Source: Thermoproteota archaeon
GTDB taxonomy: Archaea > Thermoproteota > Thermoprotei_A > Sulfolobales > NBVN01
Assembly (NCBI GenBank): GCA_030550455.1
Contig: JAUQPH010000004.1
Span: 113,778-177,777 of the forward strand
DNA: 64,000 nucleotides
Direction: 5' to 3'
Each line of letters opens with the position of its first letter. Position 1 is the first letter of the stretch. Shown here one piece after another: positions 37,109 through 46,925 of this stretch. The notes beneath the pieces are model-generated. The model did no database searches, had not been told where the DNA came from, and saw only the letters and a program-made list of their open reading frames with translations. The position numbers were made by a program, and so were the translations under genes.

Positions 37109-38224
37109 TTACGTGATTATGTCCTTTAAGCAGCCTTGCTCTACGCACTCCCTTACTTCCTCGGCTAACCTCCACCCCATGCTGATTGGTTTACCGAAGT
37201 ATAGCTTCGAGTACTGGCTTCCGACCCCCATGTAAACGTTAGTTCCTCCACCGATCCTTAAGGCAACGTCGTATACGACTACGTCTAGGTCCTTAGTGAC
37301 TATCAGCTGAAGAGTGAACGGACCTATGACTCCGGGTGGCTCGACTTTCTGTGTTGCGTTAACGAACGCGTCTCCTACTTCAAAGAGTCTTTCCAGCATA
37401 CTCTCTCTTATAGTTGCGGGCTCGTGTCCTATCTCGACCATTTCGATGTCGACGATGTCTCCGATCTGTAGCTGAACATCTGCTGGTAGTCTAAGCACGC
37501 CGTCAAGGTTCGTCTGGATCCTTCTGTCGATACTAAGGAGCTCAACTCTTTTCCTAGCGATAGAGTGGAAGTAGTTTACATTGAAGTGGGCCCCAACGAC
37601 TAACTCCTCTACAGATGCTCTATTCATATCTTCTTCCCTGATGACTCCCCTGTTCGCAAGTCTAGCGATCTTTCGCTTAAGGTCATCTCCGTCTATAGCA
37701 ACAAAAAACCCCCTCTCGACCCTCTTTCTCGCATGCGGGATCTTCACCATGACCGGTCTATCTATATCACTGAGATCCCTAAAGACTCTTGGCCTCCTGA
37801 TTCCAGCTTCGTCGAGGAGCCTGTAGTAAGTCTTGTCTCCAACTCTTTCTTCGTATCTCAGCAGGTACCTGTTGCCAAACACGGGCACCGGAAACTCTCT
37901 CTCAATACCATCGTAGCCGACGTAAACGGCGAAGCTTCTGTTGGGAACAAAGATTGCTGAACGCTTTCTGAGTAGCTCTACGACATTTGGTCTTAGTACA
38001 TCAGCAAATTTGTCGAGCAGGATGATTTCGTCGATCACTCTGCTGAACCTAGTGTACGTCTTCTCGCGCCCCACTTGACATACAGCTATAGTACTAAATC
38101 CCAGGTCTTTAGCGCCGTCGAAGACGTCTAGAGCGGAGTGGCTGGCGATAGTCGCTATACTTACTTTCTCTAACTCATAGCCCTCGAGCAATCTCTTGGG
38201 GTCATATTTCAACACTCTCACCAC
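37109..38224 (-). CDS. PurP paralogue (PurP1-like, ATP-grasp) with altered metal-site residues
   Basis: 371 residues, homologous to the PurP encoded at 49061 from end to end (TIASHSALDVFDGAKDLGFST; C-terminal GGGTNVY). The ATP-grasp acidic residues differ: canonical CLEG...IFEFSGRI is here TLQL...VYDVALRI, that is, Glu to Gln, Glu to Asp and Ser to Ala. True PurP makes FAICAR from AICAR, formate and ATP. This copy overlaps purM by 23 bases, so it is kept in the purine operon, but its activity is doubtful. A different substrate or a regulatory role is possible. Confidence 0.85.
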   Translation of the reverse strand: MVRVLKYDPKRLLEGYELEKVSIATIASHSALDVFDGAKDLGFSTIAVCQVGREKTYTRFSRVIDEIILLDKFADVLRPNVVELLRKRSAIFVPNRSFAVYVGYDGIEREFPVPVFGNRYLLRYEERVGDKTYYRLLDEAGIRRPRVFRDLSDIDRPVMVKIPHARKRVERGFFVAIDGDDLKRKIARLANRGVIREEDMNRASVEELVVGAHFNVNYFHSIARKRVELLSIDRRIQTNLDGVLRLPADVQLQIGDIVDIEMVEIGHEPATIRESMLERLFEVGDAFVNATQKVEPPGVIGPFTLQLIVTKDLDVVVYDVALRIGGGTNVYMGVGSQYSKLYFGKPISMGWRLAEEVRECVEQGCLKDIIT

Positions 38225-39224
38225 TCCTCCAGCTGAGCTCTATCCTAATAGACCCGGTTCCCTCCACTATTTCTCCTAAGACCCACGACCTGAACCCCAT
38301 CTCGTTTGCGAGGCTGAGTAGGGACCCGACCTTATCCCTTGGGGTAGTAAGGAGAAGGCCAACACCCATATTGAAAACCCTGTAGGCCTCGCTCACATCG
38401 ATGTTACCGTAGTATAAGAGCACCTCGAATATCTTGCTTGGTTTCGGCGCCCTCAATATAGCATCTAGGTCGTTGCCTAAAGCTCTCTTCATCTTAGACC
38501 AACCTCCACCAGTAACGTGGGTAGCGGACGATACGTAGTTGAGTTCTATAGCCTTCAGCAGGAAGTCGTAGTATAGAGCCGTAGGCTTGGTCAGCTCGGT
38601 TTTTAAGTTTACCCCGTCTACTACCTTATTGTAGTCCCCTATTCTTTCTTCAACTACTTTCCTCACAAGACTGTACCCGTTTGCGTGTAGTCCCCAGCTT
38701 TCCAATCCAACTACGAGGTCTCCCCTGTTCGCTCGGTTAGTGAACTCGTGGGCTGCTATGGCTACGACAAAACAGACTACGTCCACCCCATTTAGTAATC
38801 CTGGGAGTACTGCGGTCTCGCCTGAGACGATGGGTGCTCTAACGGCCTCAGCTGCTTCCACCAAGCCGTCCATGACTTGCTTAAAGACGTCCTCGTCTGC
38901 CGTCCCCATGGCTACGTAGTCGGAAATAGCGACTACTCTACCACCTCCGCACGCTACATCGTTTGCGTTCATAGCAACACAGTCCCAGCCAGCAACTCTC
39001 ATTGAACCCAGCTTCTTGAGTACTAGGGTCTTAGTCCCAACACCATCTACGTGCACTATCATCCTCTTCCCGATAACGTCTATGCTTGGAGCAAAGCCTG
39101 AAAGTCCATGAACTACTACACCTAGCTTATTAGCGAGAGTCTCGATAGCGTTTAAAGCTATTTGATGCATGCCTCTATGTTTCTTGAGGTCGACTCCCGC
39201 TTTAGCGTAAGTGAGGTTCTCCAC
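38202..39224 (-). CDS. purM: Phosphoribosylformylglycinamidine cyclo-ligase (AIR synthetase)
   Basis: 340 residues, standard for PurM. Visible motifs: DGVGTKTLVLKKLG near residue 55, DCVAMNANDVACGG, SGETAVLPG, and GLESWGLHANGYSLVRKV. It closes FGAM to AIR with ATP. Six bases downstream of purF. Confidence 0.96.
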   Translation of the reverse strand: MENLTYAKAGVDLKKHRGMHQIALNAIETLANKLGVVVHGLSGFAPSIDVIGKRMIVHVDGVGTKTLVLKKLGSMRVAGWDCVAMNANDVACGGGRVVAISDYVAMGTADEDVFKQVMDGLVEAAEAVRAPIVSGETAVLPGLLNGVDVVCFVVAIAAHEFTNRANRGDLVVGLESWGLHANGYSLVRKVVEERIGDYNKVVDGVNLKTELTKPTALYYDFLLKAIELNYVSSATHVTGGGWSKMKRALGNDLDAILRAPKPSKIFEVLLYYGNIDVSEAYRVFNMGVGLLLTTPRDKVGSLLSLANEMGFRSWVLGEIVEGTGSIRIELSWRSGESVEI

Positions 39225-39230
39225 TGTGCT

Positions 39231-40646
39231 CTACCTCGAGATCTTCTTCTCTAAGTCGAAAGCCCTTAGTTCAGAAAAAGGGTAGCTACACGAGAAACAG
39301 CCGTGGCAAACCTTAGGTAGTCCTACCGACAGCTCTAGGTTCCTCAAGCTGATGTAGGCAAGCGAATCGGTCCCAAGAGATCTCCCAACTTCCTCTACAC
39401 TTGTCTTGCTCCATAGCAAGAGCTCTCTCCTGGAAGCGACGTCAATACCCATATAGCAAGGGCACGTAAAAGGGGGACTAGCGATCCTCACGTACAACTT
39501 AGTAGCACCTCCTCTTCGAAGCTTATCAAGTAGGAACCTCATGGTAGTACCCCTCACTATGGAGTCGTCAACTACAACGACTCTCTTGCCTTCTACGACA
39601 GGTCTCACGACTCCGTACTTGATCCTCGACAAAACATCGCGTTGGTCTGGAGCTGAGATGAAGACTCGCCCAACGTACTTATTGACTATTATTCCTTCAG
39701 CTAAGGGTATCCCACTAGCCATACTGTAGCCTATTGCCGCTATCCTACCACTGTCTGGAACCGGTACTACGACATCTGCTTCTGCCGGTGCTTCTCTAGC
39801 TAGATACCAACCCATCTTAAGTCGTGACAGGTAGACGCTTACTCCATTAAAGTAAGAATCCGGGCGGCTAAAGTATACGTATTCAAACACGCACGGAGAG
39901 GGGTCCGGAGCTACCACGGAGTCGGTAACCTCTAGAGCACTACCGTCAAAAGACAGGATTTCTCCAGCTCTGACCTCCCGCCAATCAAGATCTAGTACCT
40001 GAAGGGCCGCAGTCTCGGATGCTACATACACTTCTTTGTCTACGTAGGAGTAAGCAAGGGGTCTGATCCCCCTAGGGTCTCTAGCTACTAGAAGTCTAGG
40101 CTCTGACGTTAGAGCAACCAGACTATAGGCCCCAATAACGTACTCAGGGAGTCTCTTCAGAGCTTCAACTACGTCCCAACCTTCGTCTTTAGCTAGAGCA
40201 TAAACAGCGTAAGCCAGCGCTTGCGTATCGTTCTCTACGTAGCTGGGAGTGTACTCTGGAGCCAAACTCCTAGCTAAAGCGAAAAGGTCTCGGTAATTTG
40301 CTATGTTGCCGTTAAAGGCTATGGCTAACTTAAGCCTTCCACCGCTAACAAGCTCCGGATGAGCTAGCTCCCACCCGTACCTTCCGGAAGTAGAGTACCT
40401 CGTGTGTGCTATACATCCAAACACCTCCCGCTCTTTAATGTTTGAGTTACCTAAGACTTCCTCATAAAGGCTTAGAACTAGAGATCCTTTCTTTACTACC
40501 TTGATATCTCCTGAAACGCTAGCTACCCCTATACCAACGGACTCCTGCCCTCTGTGCTGCAACTCTATAAGTAGGGATAGAGTCCTCCCAATAGCGCGAC
40601 TGTAGCTAGCGCGATTCCCAGAAGCGTAGGCAGATATCCCACACAC
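39231..40646 (-). CDS. purF: Amidophosphoribosyltransferase
   Basis: About 471 residues. The catalytic N-terminal Cys follows GTG 40646 directly (VCGISAYAS); GGAGTGAG lies three bases before the GTG, so I choose this start over the upstream in-frame codons. Glutaminase domain with LQHRGQESVGIG and CIAHTRYSTSG, then PRT domain with VVVVDDSIVRGTT. C-terminal Cys residues (CHGCFSCSYP) fit the iron-sulphur type. First step of purine synthesis. Four-base gap after purL. Confidence 0.95.
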   Translation of the reverse strand: MCGISAYASGNRASYSRAIGRTLSLLIELQHRGQESVGIGVASVSGDIKVVKKGSLVLSLYEEVLGNSNIKEREVFGCIAHTRYSTSGRYGWELAHPELVSGGRLKLAIAFNGNIANYRDLFALARSLAPEYTPSYVENDTQALAYAVYALAKDEGWDVVEALKRLPEYVIGAYSLVALTSEPRLLVARDPRGIRPLAYSYVDKEVYVASETAALQVLDLDWREVRAGEILSFDGSALEVTDSVVAPDPSPCVFEYVYFSRPDSYFNGVSVYLSRLKMGWYLAREAPAEADVVVPVPDSGRIAAIGYSMASGIPLAEGIIVNKYVGRVFISAPDQRDVLSRIKYGVVRPVVEGKRVVVVDDSIVRGTTMRFLLDKLRRGGATKLYVRIASPPFTCPCYMGIDVASRRELLLWSKTSVEEVGRSLGTDSLAYISLRNLELSVGLPKVCHGCFSCSYPFSELRAFDLEKKISR

Positions 40647-40650
40647 GGTC

Positions 40651-42846
40651 TCACTCCAGAAGTTCACTTAAGTTGCGTTCGTAGATGTCCCTAAGCTCAT
40701 CCAGGCTTTCTTCGACAACCGCTTGCTGATTCGCTCTAACGACGAAAAGTTTCTTGCTAGTCGTTCGGCCGACGACTGATACCCTAACACCCAATGCCTC
40801 GGCAAGGTTTAGCGCAACCTCAACTCTCTCTTGAGGCACTTCGACCACGTACCTGGCTTGGCTCTCGGAGAATAGAACCTCATCTATTCTGGTACATCCC
40901 CGACACACTACTTTCTCTACACTCACGTCTACACCTACGTCTCCGAGTATAGCCATCTCAGCTAAAGCTACGGCTAATCCACCTAAGCTCACGTCGTGAA
41001 TCGAGAGAGCTACATCATTCTCGACCAGCTTGGAGACGTAGGAAGCGTTTCTGAGCTCCTGGTTGGGCCTGGGGATAGGTACTTCGCCAACCTCTAGTCC
41101 GTGAACTCTCGCGAGGTACTCAGTACTACCTATTTCCGGGAAGGTTTCTCCAACCAGCAGAACTGCTGACCCCTCTTGCTTAAAGTCGAGGGTTTTGACT
41201 CTTCTAACGTCCTCTACGGCCCCTATTCCCACTATAGTGGCTGTAGGCTTTACCTGCCTCCCCCTAGAGTCCTCGTTGTAGAAGCTCACCTTCCCCCCAA
41301 CTATCGGAACTCCGAGCTCTTCAGCCATCCAGGCGACACCCTTCACCATCATCTCAAAATACCAGAAGTGTTCCGGCCTCTCAGGATTCCCCGCGTTTGG
41401 CTCGTCAACAAAGGCAACTGGAGTCGACCCGACGGACACCAAGTTCCTGTAACACTCTGCTACACTGTTGGCCGCTCCTCTAAACGGGTCAATGGAGGTA
41501 TACCGAGGGTTCGCATCCCCCTTAACTGCTATCCCTCTTACATCCTCGGCATCCAGTCTTAGGACTGCTGCGTCTCCGTATCCGGGCTTAACTACCGTTC
41601 GCACTCCAACCTCGTAGTCGTATTGTTCGTATATCCACTTCTTCGATGCTATATTTGGTGATGAGAGTAGGACCCTCAACGCCTTGGATACCGGTACTAA
41701 GGGAATAGAGCTTACGGGACTTACCAACTCTACTAGCTCCTTGGGGGGTCTCGACACTCTATAAACGTCTCTTGGTCTCGCTAACTCTCGAGCTGGAACA
41801 TCAGCAACGAGCTTACCCCTAAAGTACACCTTGATCCTTCCACTACTGTCGAAGGACCCTAAGACACTACTTGGTACATCATACTTACCTAGGACCTCTA
41901 GTACTTTACCGAGGTGCTGTTTGTCTACTACCAACATCATTCTCTCCTGGCTTTCGGAAACGAGCATCTCGAGAGGGGTTAGCTCAGCCCTGAGGTGAAG
42001 GTTGTCCAGAAAGATCTCTGCGCCCAGCCCGAAATCCGCAGCAGTCTCAGCAACAGCCGTAGTCAGTCCTCCACCACCAAGGTCCTTGATGAACTTTACT
42101 ACTCTTTTTTGTACTAGCTCTACGATAGAGTCTATCAAGACCTTCTCCATCAATGGATCGGCTACTTGCACTGCTCCAATATCTCTACCTGGCTCGTCAC
42201 TCAAAGACTTTGAGGCAAAGCTACTGCCGAGAAGCCCGTCCCGCCCAGTGGGGTTTCCCGCAACTAGTATTACGTCACCGGGTATAGGCTTACTGTTTAG
42301 TAAGTCCTCAACTCTGATTAAACCAACGCACGCTACGTTAACCAAAGGCTGAGTATTGAATGAGGAATCAAACCACGTGTCTCCCGCTACAGTCGGTACC
42401 CCGATCCTGTTGCCGTAATCGCTTATACCCCTAACTATTCCCTTTATAAGCCACTGGGCTCTACGGTCGCTTGGATCGCCTAAGTAGAGCATGTCGAGTA
42501 GAGCTATGGGTTTAGCCCCGAGCGTTAGAATGTCCCGCACAACGCCTCCTATACCTGTAGCAGCACCGTTGTATGGGTCCACAGCGGAAGGGTGGTTGTG
42601 AGACTCTATCTTGAAGATTACAGCTATACCCGGGAACACCTCAACAGCTGGTGCGTCTCTCCCCGGTCCGATGAGTACGTTTTTACCCTTAGTTGGTAGT
42701 AACTTGAGGAGCCTCCTACTACTTTTGTAAGAGCAGTGCTCACTCCACTGGGCTTCAAACATAGCGAGCTCCTCAGCAGTGGGTTCCCGACCTAAAACCT
42801 TCCTTATCTCGTTTATTTCCTCAGTAGTTAAGACCGTAATCACCAC
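40651..42846 (-). CDS. purL: Phosphoribosylformylglycinamidine synthase subunit PurL
   Basis: 731 residues, small PurL type. EAQWSEHCSYKSSR, KIESHNHPSAVDPYNGAATG and GDTWFDSSFN are typical active-site stretches, with a second lobe repeating KGDANPRYTSIDPFRGAANS. It works with PurQ and PurS to convert FGAR to FGAM. GTG start overlapping purQ by 7 bases. Confidence 0.96.
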   Translation of the reverse strand: MVITVLTTEEINEIRKVLGREPTAEELAMFEAQWSEHCSYKSSRRLLKLLPTKGKNVLIGPGRDAPAVEVFPGIAVIFKIESHNHPSAVDPYNGAATGIGGVVRDILTLGAKPIALLDMLYLGDPSDRRAQWLIKGIVRGISDYGNRIGVPTVAGDTWFDSSFNTQPLVNVACVGLIRVEDLLNSKPIPGDVILVAGNPTGRDGLLGSSFASKSLSDEPGRDIGAVQVADPLMEKVLIDSIVELVQKRVVKFIKDLGGGGLTTAVAETAADFGLGAEIFLDNLHLRAELTPLEMLVSESQERMMLVVDKQHLGKVLEVLGKYDVPSSVLGSFDSSGRIKVYFRGKLVADVPARELARPRDVYRVSRPPKELVELVSPVSSIPLVPVSKALRVLLSSPNIASKKWIYEQYDYEVGVRTVVKPGYGDAAVLRLDAEDVRGIAVKGDANPRYTSIDPFRGAANSVAECYRNLVSVGSTPVAFVDEPNAGNPERPEHFWYFEMMVKGVAWMAEELGVPIVGGKVSFYNEDSRGRQVKPTATIVGIGAVEDVRRVKTLDFKQEGSAVLLVGETFPEIGSTEYLARVHGLEVGEVPIPRPNQELRNASYVSKLVENDVALSIHDVSLGGLAVALAEMAILGDVGVDVSVEKVVCRGCTRIDEVLFSESQARYVVEVPQERVEVALNLAEALGVRVSVVGRTTSKKLFVVRANQQAVVEESLDELRDIYERNLSELLE

Positions 42847-43535
42847 CCGGATTTGAGTGAGCGAGATATGCTCCTGAATATCAGCTCCCCGCCGGGTCTG
42901 AACCCGCGAGGTGTGAGCAAGGGGGTCACCGCACGCTCTGGGTGCGGCATTATTCCGAGAACGTACCCGTCTCTAGAGCCTAATCCAGCAATGTCGTAGG
43001 AGCTCCCGTTAGGGTTCTGTTCGGGTATGTAGCGGATTATCGGGTACGAGCTATTGAGCTCTTTATACTCATCACTACTGACATAGTACCTACCTTCACC
43101 GTGGGCTACGGGCATGTGCACTTCGACACCGTCTTCAGCAAGTTTAAGCCAGGGACCGCGTGGCCTCTCGACTCGCAGTCTTACCCACCTACAGACGAAC
43201 CTCCCGTGTTCGTTCGGTAAAAAAGCTCCCCTCAATAGACCGGCCTCTACTAAGACCTGGAAGCCATTGCATATGCCTAAAATCGGGATACCTCTTGCGA
43301 CTGCCTCTGATAACCTTGCGACTGCCTCTGATCTAGCCGCTATAGCTCCAGCCCTAAGCCAGTCACCGTAACTAAACCCTCCTGGGATGACTACGGCATC
43401 CCAATCGTTGACGGACTTGAAGTCTTTATGCCACACTACCGTTGCTTCTACTTCCGGGGCGACCTCCTTAAACGACTTCACGACGTCTTCATCGCAGTTA
43501 GTCCCGGGGAACTTCAGAACAGCTACCCTAGGAAT
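42840..43535 (-). CDS. purQ: FGAM synthase glutaminase subunit PurQ
   Basis: Class I glutamine amidotransferase with nucleophile Cys in GICNGFQVL and the His/Glu pair near PHPERA. The first canonical start (GTG at 43481) would delete the first strand. In frame upstream lies PRVAVLKFPGTNCDEDVV, the classic PurQ N-terminus, and just before it ATT 43533-43535. An in-frame TGA is only three codons further up, so ATT is the only position that yields a complete protein (231 residues). GAGGTGA lies six bases before ATT. Overlaps purS by 8 bases. Confidence 0.94.
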   Translation of the reverse strand: MPRVAVLKFPGTNCDEDVVKSFKEVAPEVEATVVWHKDFKSVNDWDAVVIPGGFSYGDWLRAGAIAARSEAVARLSEAVARGIPILGICNGFQVLVEAGLLRGAFLPNEHGRFVCRWVRLRVERPRGPWLKLAEDGVEVHMPVAHGEGRYYVSSDEYKELNSSYPIIRYIPEQNPNGSSYDIAGLGSRDGYVLGIMPHPERAVTPLLTPRGFRPGGELIFRSISRSLKSGW

Positions 43536-43785
43536 AGACGGTCACCTCGATGTCGTGTATCACGGGGTTGTATATCATGAGCTTGTCGCATAGCTCTCTT
43601 ACGTAGCTAGATGCTTTCTCACTATCTTCAGCTTCTACCAGCAGTGTGAATTGTTTACCTATCCTCAACTCCTTAACTGCTCTGTACCCATGCTTCAGTA
43701 TGAGGTCTCGGTAGATAGTCTCGGCTTCAGGGTCCTTGAGCCCCTTCTTGTAGGATACTACAACAACTACTCTATACAGCCCCAT
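43528..43785 (-). CDS. purS: FGAM synthase subunit PurS
   Basis: 85 residues from ATG 43785 (in-frame GTG 43794 possible). Short ferredoxin-like fold: YRVVVVVSYKKGLKDPEAETI, then GYRAVKELRIGKQFTL. It bridges PurL and PurQ. Its last codons carry the ribosome site for purQ. Confidence 0.93.
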   Translation of the reverse strand: MGLYRVVVVVSYKKGLKDPEAETIYRDLILKHGYRAVKELRIGKQFTLLVEAEDSEKASSYVRELCDKLMIYNPVIHDIEVTVYS

Positions 43786-43795
43786 GGAGACCACC

Positions 43796-44200
43796 CTAGC
43801 TCTGCTGGCACAATCTGATGATTCTAATCGCTAGGTAGGCGGCGTTCTCGGCGTTATCTATGCCTACGGTCGCCACCGGAACCCCTTTAGGCATCTGGAC
43901 AATGCTCAATAGAGCATCCAGTCCTCCAAGCGATACATTTAGGGGAACTCCTATAACTGGGCGCTGAGTTCTAGAAGCGATAAACCCTGGAAGGTGTGCT
44001 GCCAGTCCAGCCATTGCGATAAACAAGTCTGCGTCTGAAGTCTCTACGTACTTCTCAAGCTCCTTCGGGTTTCTGTGGGCACTAAGTATGACGACCTCGA
44101 AATCTACTCCATGCTCCTTGAGTATAGATGCTGCCCTCTCTGCGTACTGCCTATCTCTCTCACTACCAATTACAATAGAGACCTTTCCTCTGCAAGGCAC
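43796..44200 (-). CDS. purE: N5-CAIR mutase / AIR carboxylase catalytic subunit PurE
   Basis: 134 residues; [25 protein letters not shown] and [13 protein letters not shown] mark the active site. PurE makes CAIR. No purK gene was seen in the cluster, so direct carboxylation of AIR (class II chemistry) or a purK elsewhere is needed. GTG start with GGTGAG upstream. Confidence 0.93.
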   Translation of the reverse strand: MPCRGKVSIVIGSERDRQYAERAASILKEHGVDFEVVILSAHRNPKELEKYVETSDADLFIAMAGLAAHLPGFIASRTQRPVIGVPLNVSLGGLDALLSIVQMPKGVPVATVGIDNAENAAYLAIRIIRLCQQS

Positions 44201-44208
44201 GGTCTCAC

Positions 44209-45435
44209 CTACTCAGCACGTATAGAGATCGTCTTAGCGGCCCTCCTAGCCTTACTTAAAGCATCTTCGACAGAGCTACCCCTCGCTAGGACCACTGCTA
44301 CCCTCCTCCCAGGGTAAGTATATGGCTTTCCGAATATCCTAATGTCTACACCCGGGATCCTAAGGGCTTCTTGAAGACCGCATATCTTAGGGCTCCAGAC
44401 GTTGTCTAAGTCCGTGTATACAGCCACGCTCGCTCCATGCGAGATTATCTTCGGTTTCGGAACCGGGAGCCCTAGGACAGACCTAACATGGATAGCGAAT
44501 TCGCTCAGTTCTTGAGTTACTAGAGTCACTAACCCAGTATCATGAGGCCTTGGAGCAACCTCGCTAAAGAGTACTCTACCGTCTTTAGTTAAGAATACTT
44601 CGACACCGAAGATCCCCACACCCCCCAGCCCTTCTGCTACTCTTTTCGCTATCTCCACTACCCGACTTAACGTAGTCGGGCTAGATAGCGGAGGTTGCCA
44701 CGACTCTACATAGTGGTACTCACCGTATCTCCACTGCTCTATCGGTTCACAGACTTCAGTAATAGGTTTACTGCCGTCTAGGTACCTATATGCGAGGACA
44801 GTGTACTCTAAAGCAAGGTCAACGAACTCCTCGACTATCACCCTCCTGCTCTTCCCTCGAGAATGGGAGGTAGCAAAGCTGTATGCCTTAGCGATAAAGT
44901 CTTTCGACAGTGACGATATTTTAACGTGTCCGTGACCACTACTACTCATTTCAGGCTTGATAAGGCACGGGAGCCCCACCTTCTCGCAAGCTTCAGCAAC
45001 TTCCTCCGGGTTTTCAGCAAACTCGAACTTAGTAGTCGGCAGACCCAGAACTCCAGCAGCGAACTTCCTCAACTCCAGTCTATTCATAGATATCTTAACG
45101 GCTCTCGCGTTTGGGACCACTAAATATCCCTCGGACTCTAGCTCCTCGAGGGCCTCTGGAGATATAGCCTCGATCTCCGGTATGACAGCATCGGGGTTTT
45201 CCCTCCTAACTAGCGACTTGACAGCCCTCGGGTTTGCCATGTCTATAACGTACCTTCTATGAGCTACGTGCATAGCTGGAGCCCAGTCATACCTATCGAC
45301 AGCGATGACTTCAGCTCCCAGTCTCTGTGCTTCTATAGCGACCTCCTTTCCGAGCTCTCCGCTACCCAGTAGTAGCAACTTTACCGACCCCTCGAACATA
45401 GGTGACCGAATACAGTCTCGAGCCAAACTCCTCAC
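44209..45435 (-). CDS. purT: Formate-dependent GAR transformylase
   Basis: 408 residues, ATP-grasp. N-terminal [28 protein letters not shown], central [10 protein letters not shown] and a [27 protein letters not shown] metal site match PurT rather than PurK. It formylates GAR with formate and ATP, replacing folate-dependent PurN. GTG start overlapping the purD stop by 4 bases (GTGA). Confidence 0.93.
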   Translation of the reverse strand: MRSLARDCIRSPMFEGSVKLLLLGSGELGKEVAIEAQRLGAEVIAVDRYDWAPAMHVAHRRYVIDMANPRAVKSLVRRENPDAVIPEIEAISPEALEELESEGYLVVPNARAVKISMNRLELRKFAAGVLGLPTTKFEFAENPEEVAEACEKVGLPCLIKPEMSSSGHGHVKISSLSKDFIAKAYSFATSHSRGKSRRVIVEEFVDLALEYTVLAYRYLDGSKPITEVCEPIEQWRYGEYHYVESWQPPLSSPTTLSRVVEIAKRVAEGLGGVGIFGVEVFLTKDGRVLFSEVAPRPHDTGLVTLVTQELSEFAIHVRSVLGLPVPKPKIISHGASVAVYTDLDNVWSPKICGLQEALRIPGVDIRIFGKPYTYPGRRVAVVLARGSSVEDALSKARRAAKTISIRAE

Positions 45436-46925
45436 CTCAGTGGAGACAAAAGGGGGCTCGCCACCACTCCTTCACCGGGGACCCACACAGTGAAGAACTC
45501 CCCTATAGTCCCCCTATTCTGCTTACTTCTGTAGACAGTCCTAACTCTCTCGGCTTCCCTAGTTCTCTCGTCTAGTAGCCACTTAGAGCCGATATCACTC
45601 CTATAGTACAAAAGCCAGCCGTCCATGGAGGTTATGTAGTTCACAGCGGTCTCCGAAGCTCTATACGCTTTTCCGTAGTCCTCCGCAGAGCAGACCACTT
45701 CGAAAGCTCTAGAACCTTTAGTATACATTAGACCATCGGGTCGTAGCTCGACGCTTGCATACAGGAGGTGGCACCCAAGCTCTCGGATCCTTTCTTCGTC
45801 CACCGAGACTGGGTGACCGCTTCCTTCATCTCTAAAAGCTGGGTAACCGACTGGAGCGACGGCCTTCACTATGCTTACACGGCTGTCCAATACCTCAAGC
45901 TTAGCGCCGCTCAGAGAGCCTCTAGCTGCTCTATCTACAACTTCGAGAAAGTCTGACTGAATTCTAGGTATGAGGCAAGGTAGTTCAGGGTCTCCGAACC
46001 TACTGTAGAACTCTATGGCTGTAGGACCCCAGAGACCAGTCAGCATCATCTGTCCCGCAAAAGCACCTGAGCACTTCTCTTTGATTTCATCTTGAAGCCT
46101 CCTGATTACCTCTCCAACTATTTTCACCGTTACTTCGTATTCTTCTTGAGTTATGAAAGGCAGAGAGTATCCAGGGCCTGATATACTTCCCATGCCACCT
46201 GTTTCGTAGCCTAAGTCTAGCTCGTATGCGTGCGGGTAGTCTTGTACGAGTGGTAGTGGGAGAACGCAGCTTCCGTCAGTTATTACTTGGGCGGTGTACT
46301 CTACTCCCTCAACTCTCTGCTCTACGAGAACTTTGTAGTCTGAGTCGTAATGCTTGCTTAAGTCATCGAATGTTCTTAGTACGGACTGGTTTTTAACCTG
46401 CTGCTTGACTTCCGAAAGAAAGGCCTTAGTATCCCTGATTACTCTAACACCTTTACCTCCGACCTGCCTAGCTGGCTTTACTACAACATCACCAGCGTAC
46501 CTAATAAACTCTTCAGCATCACTTAGAGTCCTGAAAGCAGCGAAGTGCAGCCTCCCGGGGATCCCGTACTTCCACATTAGGTACCTTGCGAAAACCTTGC
46601 TCTTCTCTATCATAGAGCACTCGAGGGAAGCCCCGAAAGTAACGTAACCCTTCTCCTTAAGGTAGTCTACGACACCGTGGAACTGGGGTTCTTCAGGACC
46701 GACGACAACTAGGTCCGGTGATACCGACTCAGCAACCGCAGCAACAGACTCCGGGAGGTTTGTGTTAGCAACGAACAACTTACCTCCGGTTGCCTCAGAG
46801 TCCCTCTTTAGACCTGGGTTTACGTAGTCAGCAACTACGTAGAGCCTAACAGTGTTTTGAGAGGATATCAGTAGCTTAGCTAAAGCGTGTTCTCTACCAC
46901 CACTCCCAACTAGCAAGACTTTCAC
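45432..46925 (-). CDS. purD: Phosphoribosylamine-glycine ligase
   Basis: 497 residues, somewhat longer than bacterial PurD. VLLVGSGGREHALAKLL at the N-terminus, KPARQVGGKGVRV, EYTAQVITDGS and FYSRFGDPELP are diagnostic. It joins phosphoribosylamine and glycine. Overlaps the purF-like gene by 4 bases and purT by 4. Confidence 0.95.
   Translation of the reverse strand: MKVLLVGSGGREHALAKLLISSQNTVRLYVVADYVNPGLKRDSEATGGKLFVANTNLPESVAAVAESVSPDLVVVGPEEPQFHGVVDYLKEKGYVTFGASLECSMIEKSKVFARYLMWKYGIPGRLHFAAFRTLSDAEEFIRYAGDVVVKPARQVGGKGVRVIRDTKAFLSEVKQQVKNQSVLRTFDDLSKHYDSDYKVLVEQRVEGVEYTAQVITDGSCVLPLPLVQDYPHAYELDLGYETGGMGSISGPGYSLPFITQEEYEVTVKIVGEVIRRLQDEIKEKCSGAFAGQMMLTGLWGPTAIEFYSRFGDPELPCLIPRIQSDFLEVVDRAARGSLSGAKLEVLDSRVSIVKAVAPVGYPAFRDEGSGHPVSVDEERIRELGCHLLYASVELRPDGLMYTKGSRAFEVVCSAEDYGKAYRASETAVNYITSMDGWLLYYRSDIGSKWLLDERTREAERVRTVYRSKQNRGTIGEFFTVWVPGEGVVASPLLSPLR

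Noticed and set aside
39231..40667. purF start upstream of GTG 40646
   Set aside because: It would bury the catalytic Cys, which must be N-terminal after Met removal; GGAGTGAG marks GTG 40646.
42840..43481. Short PurQ beginning at 43481
   Set aside because: It lacks the first strand and the PGTNCDED segment found in all PurQ proteins.
44209..45435. PurK instead of PurT
   Set aside because: The IPEIEAI and SSSGHGH segments and overall length match PurT.
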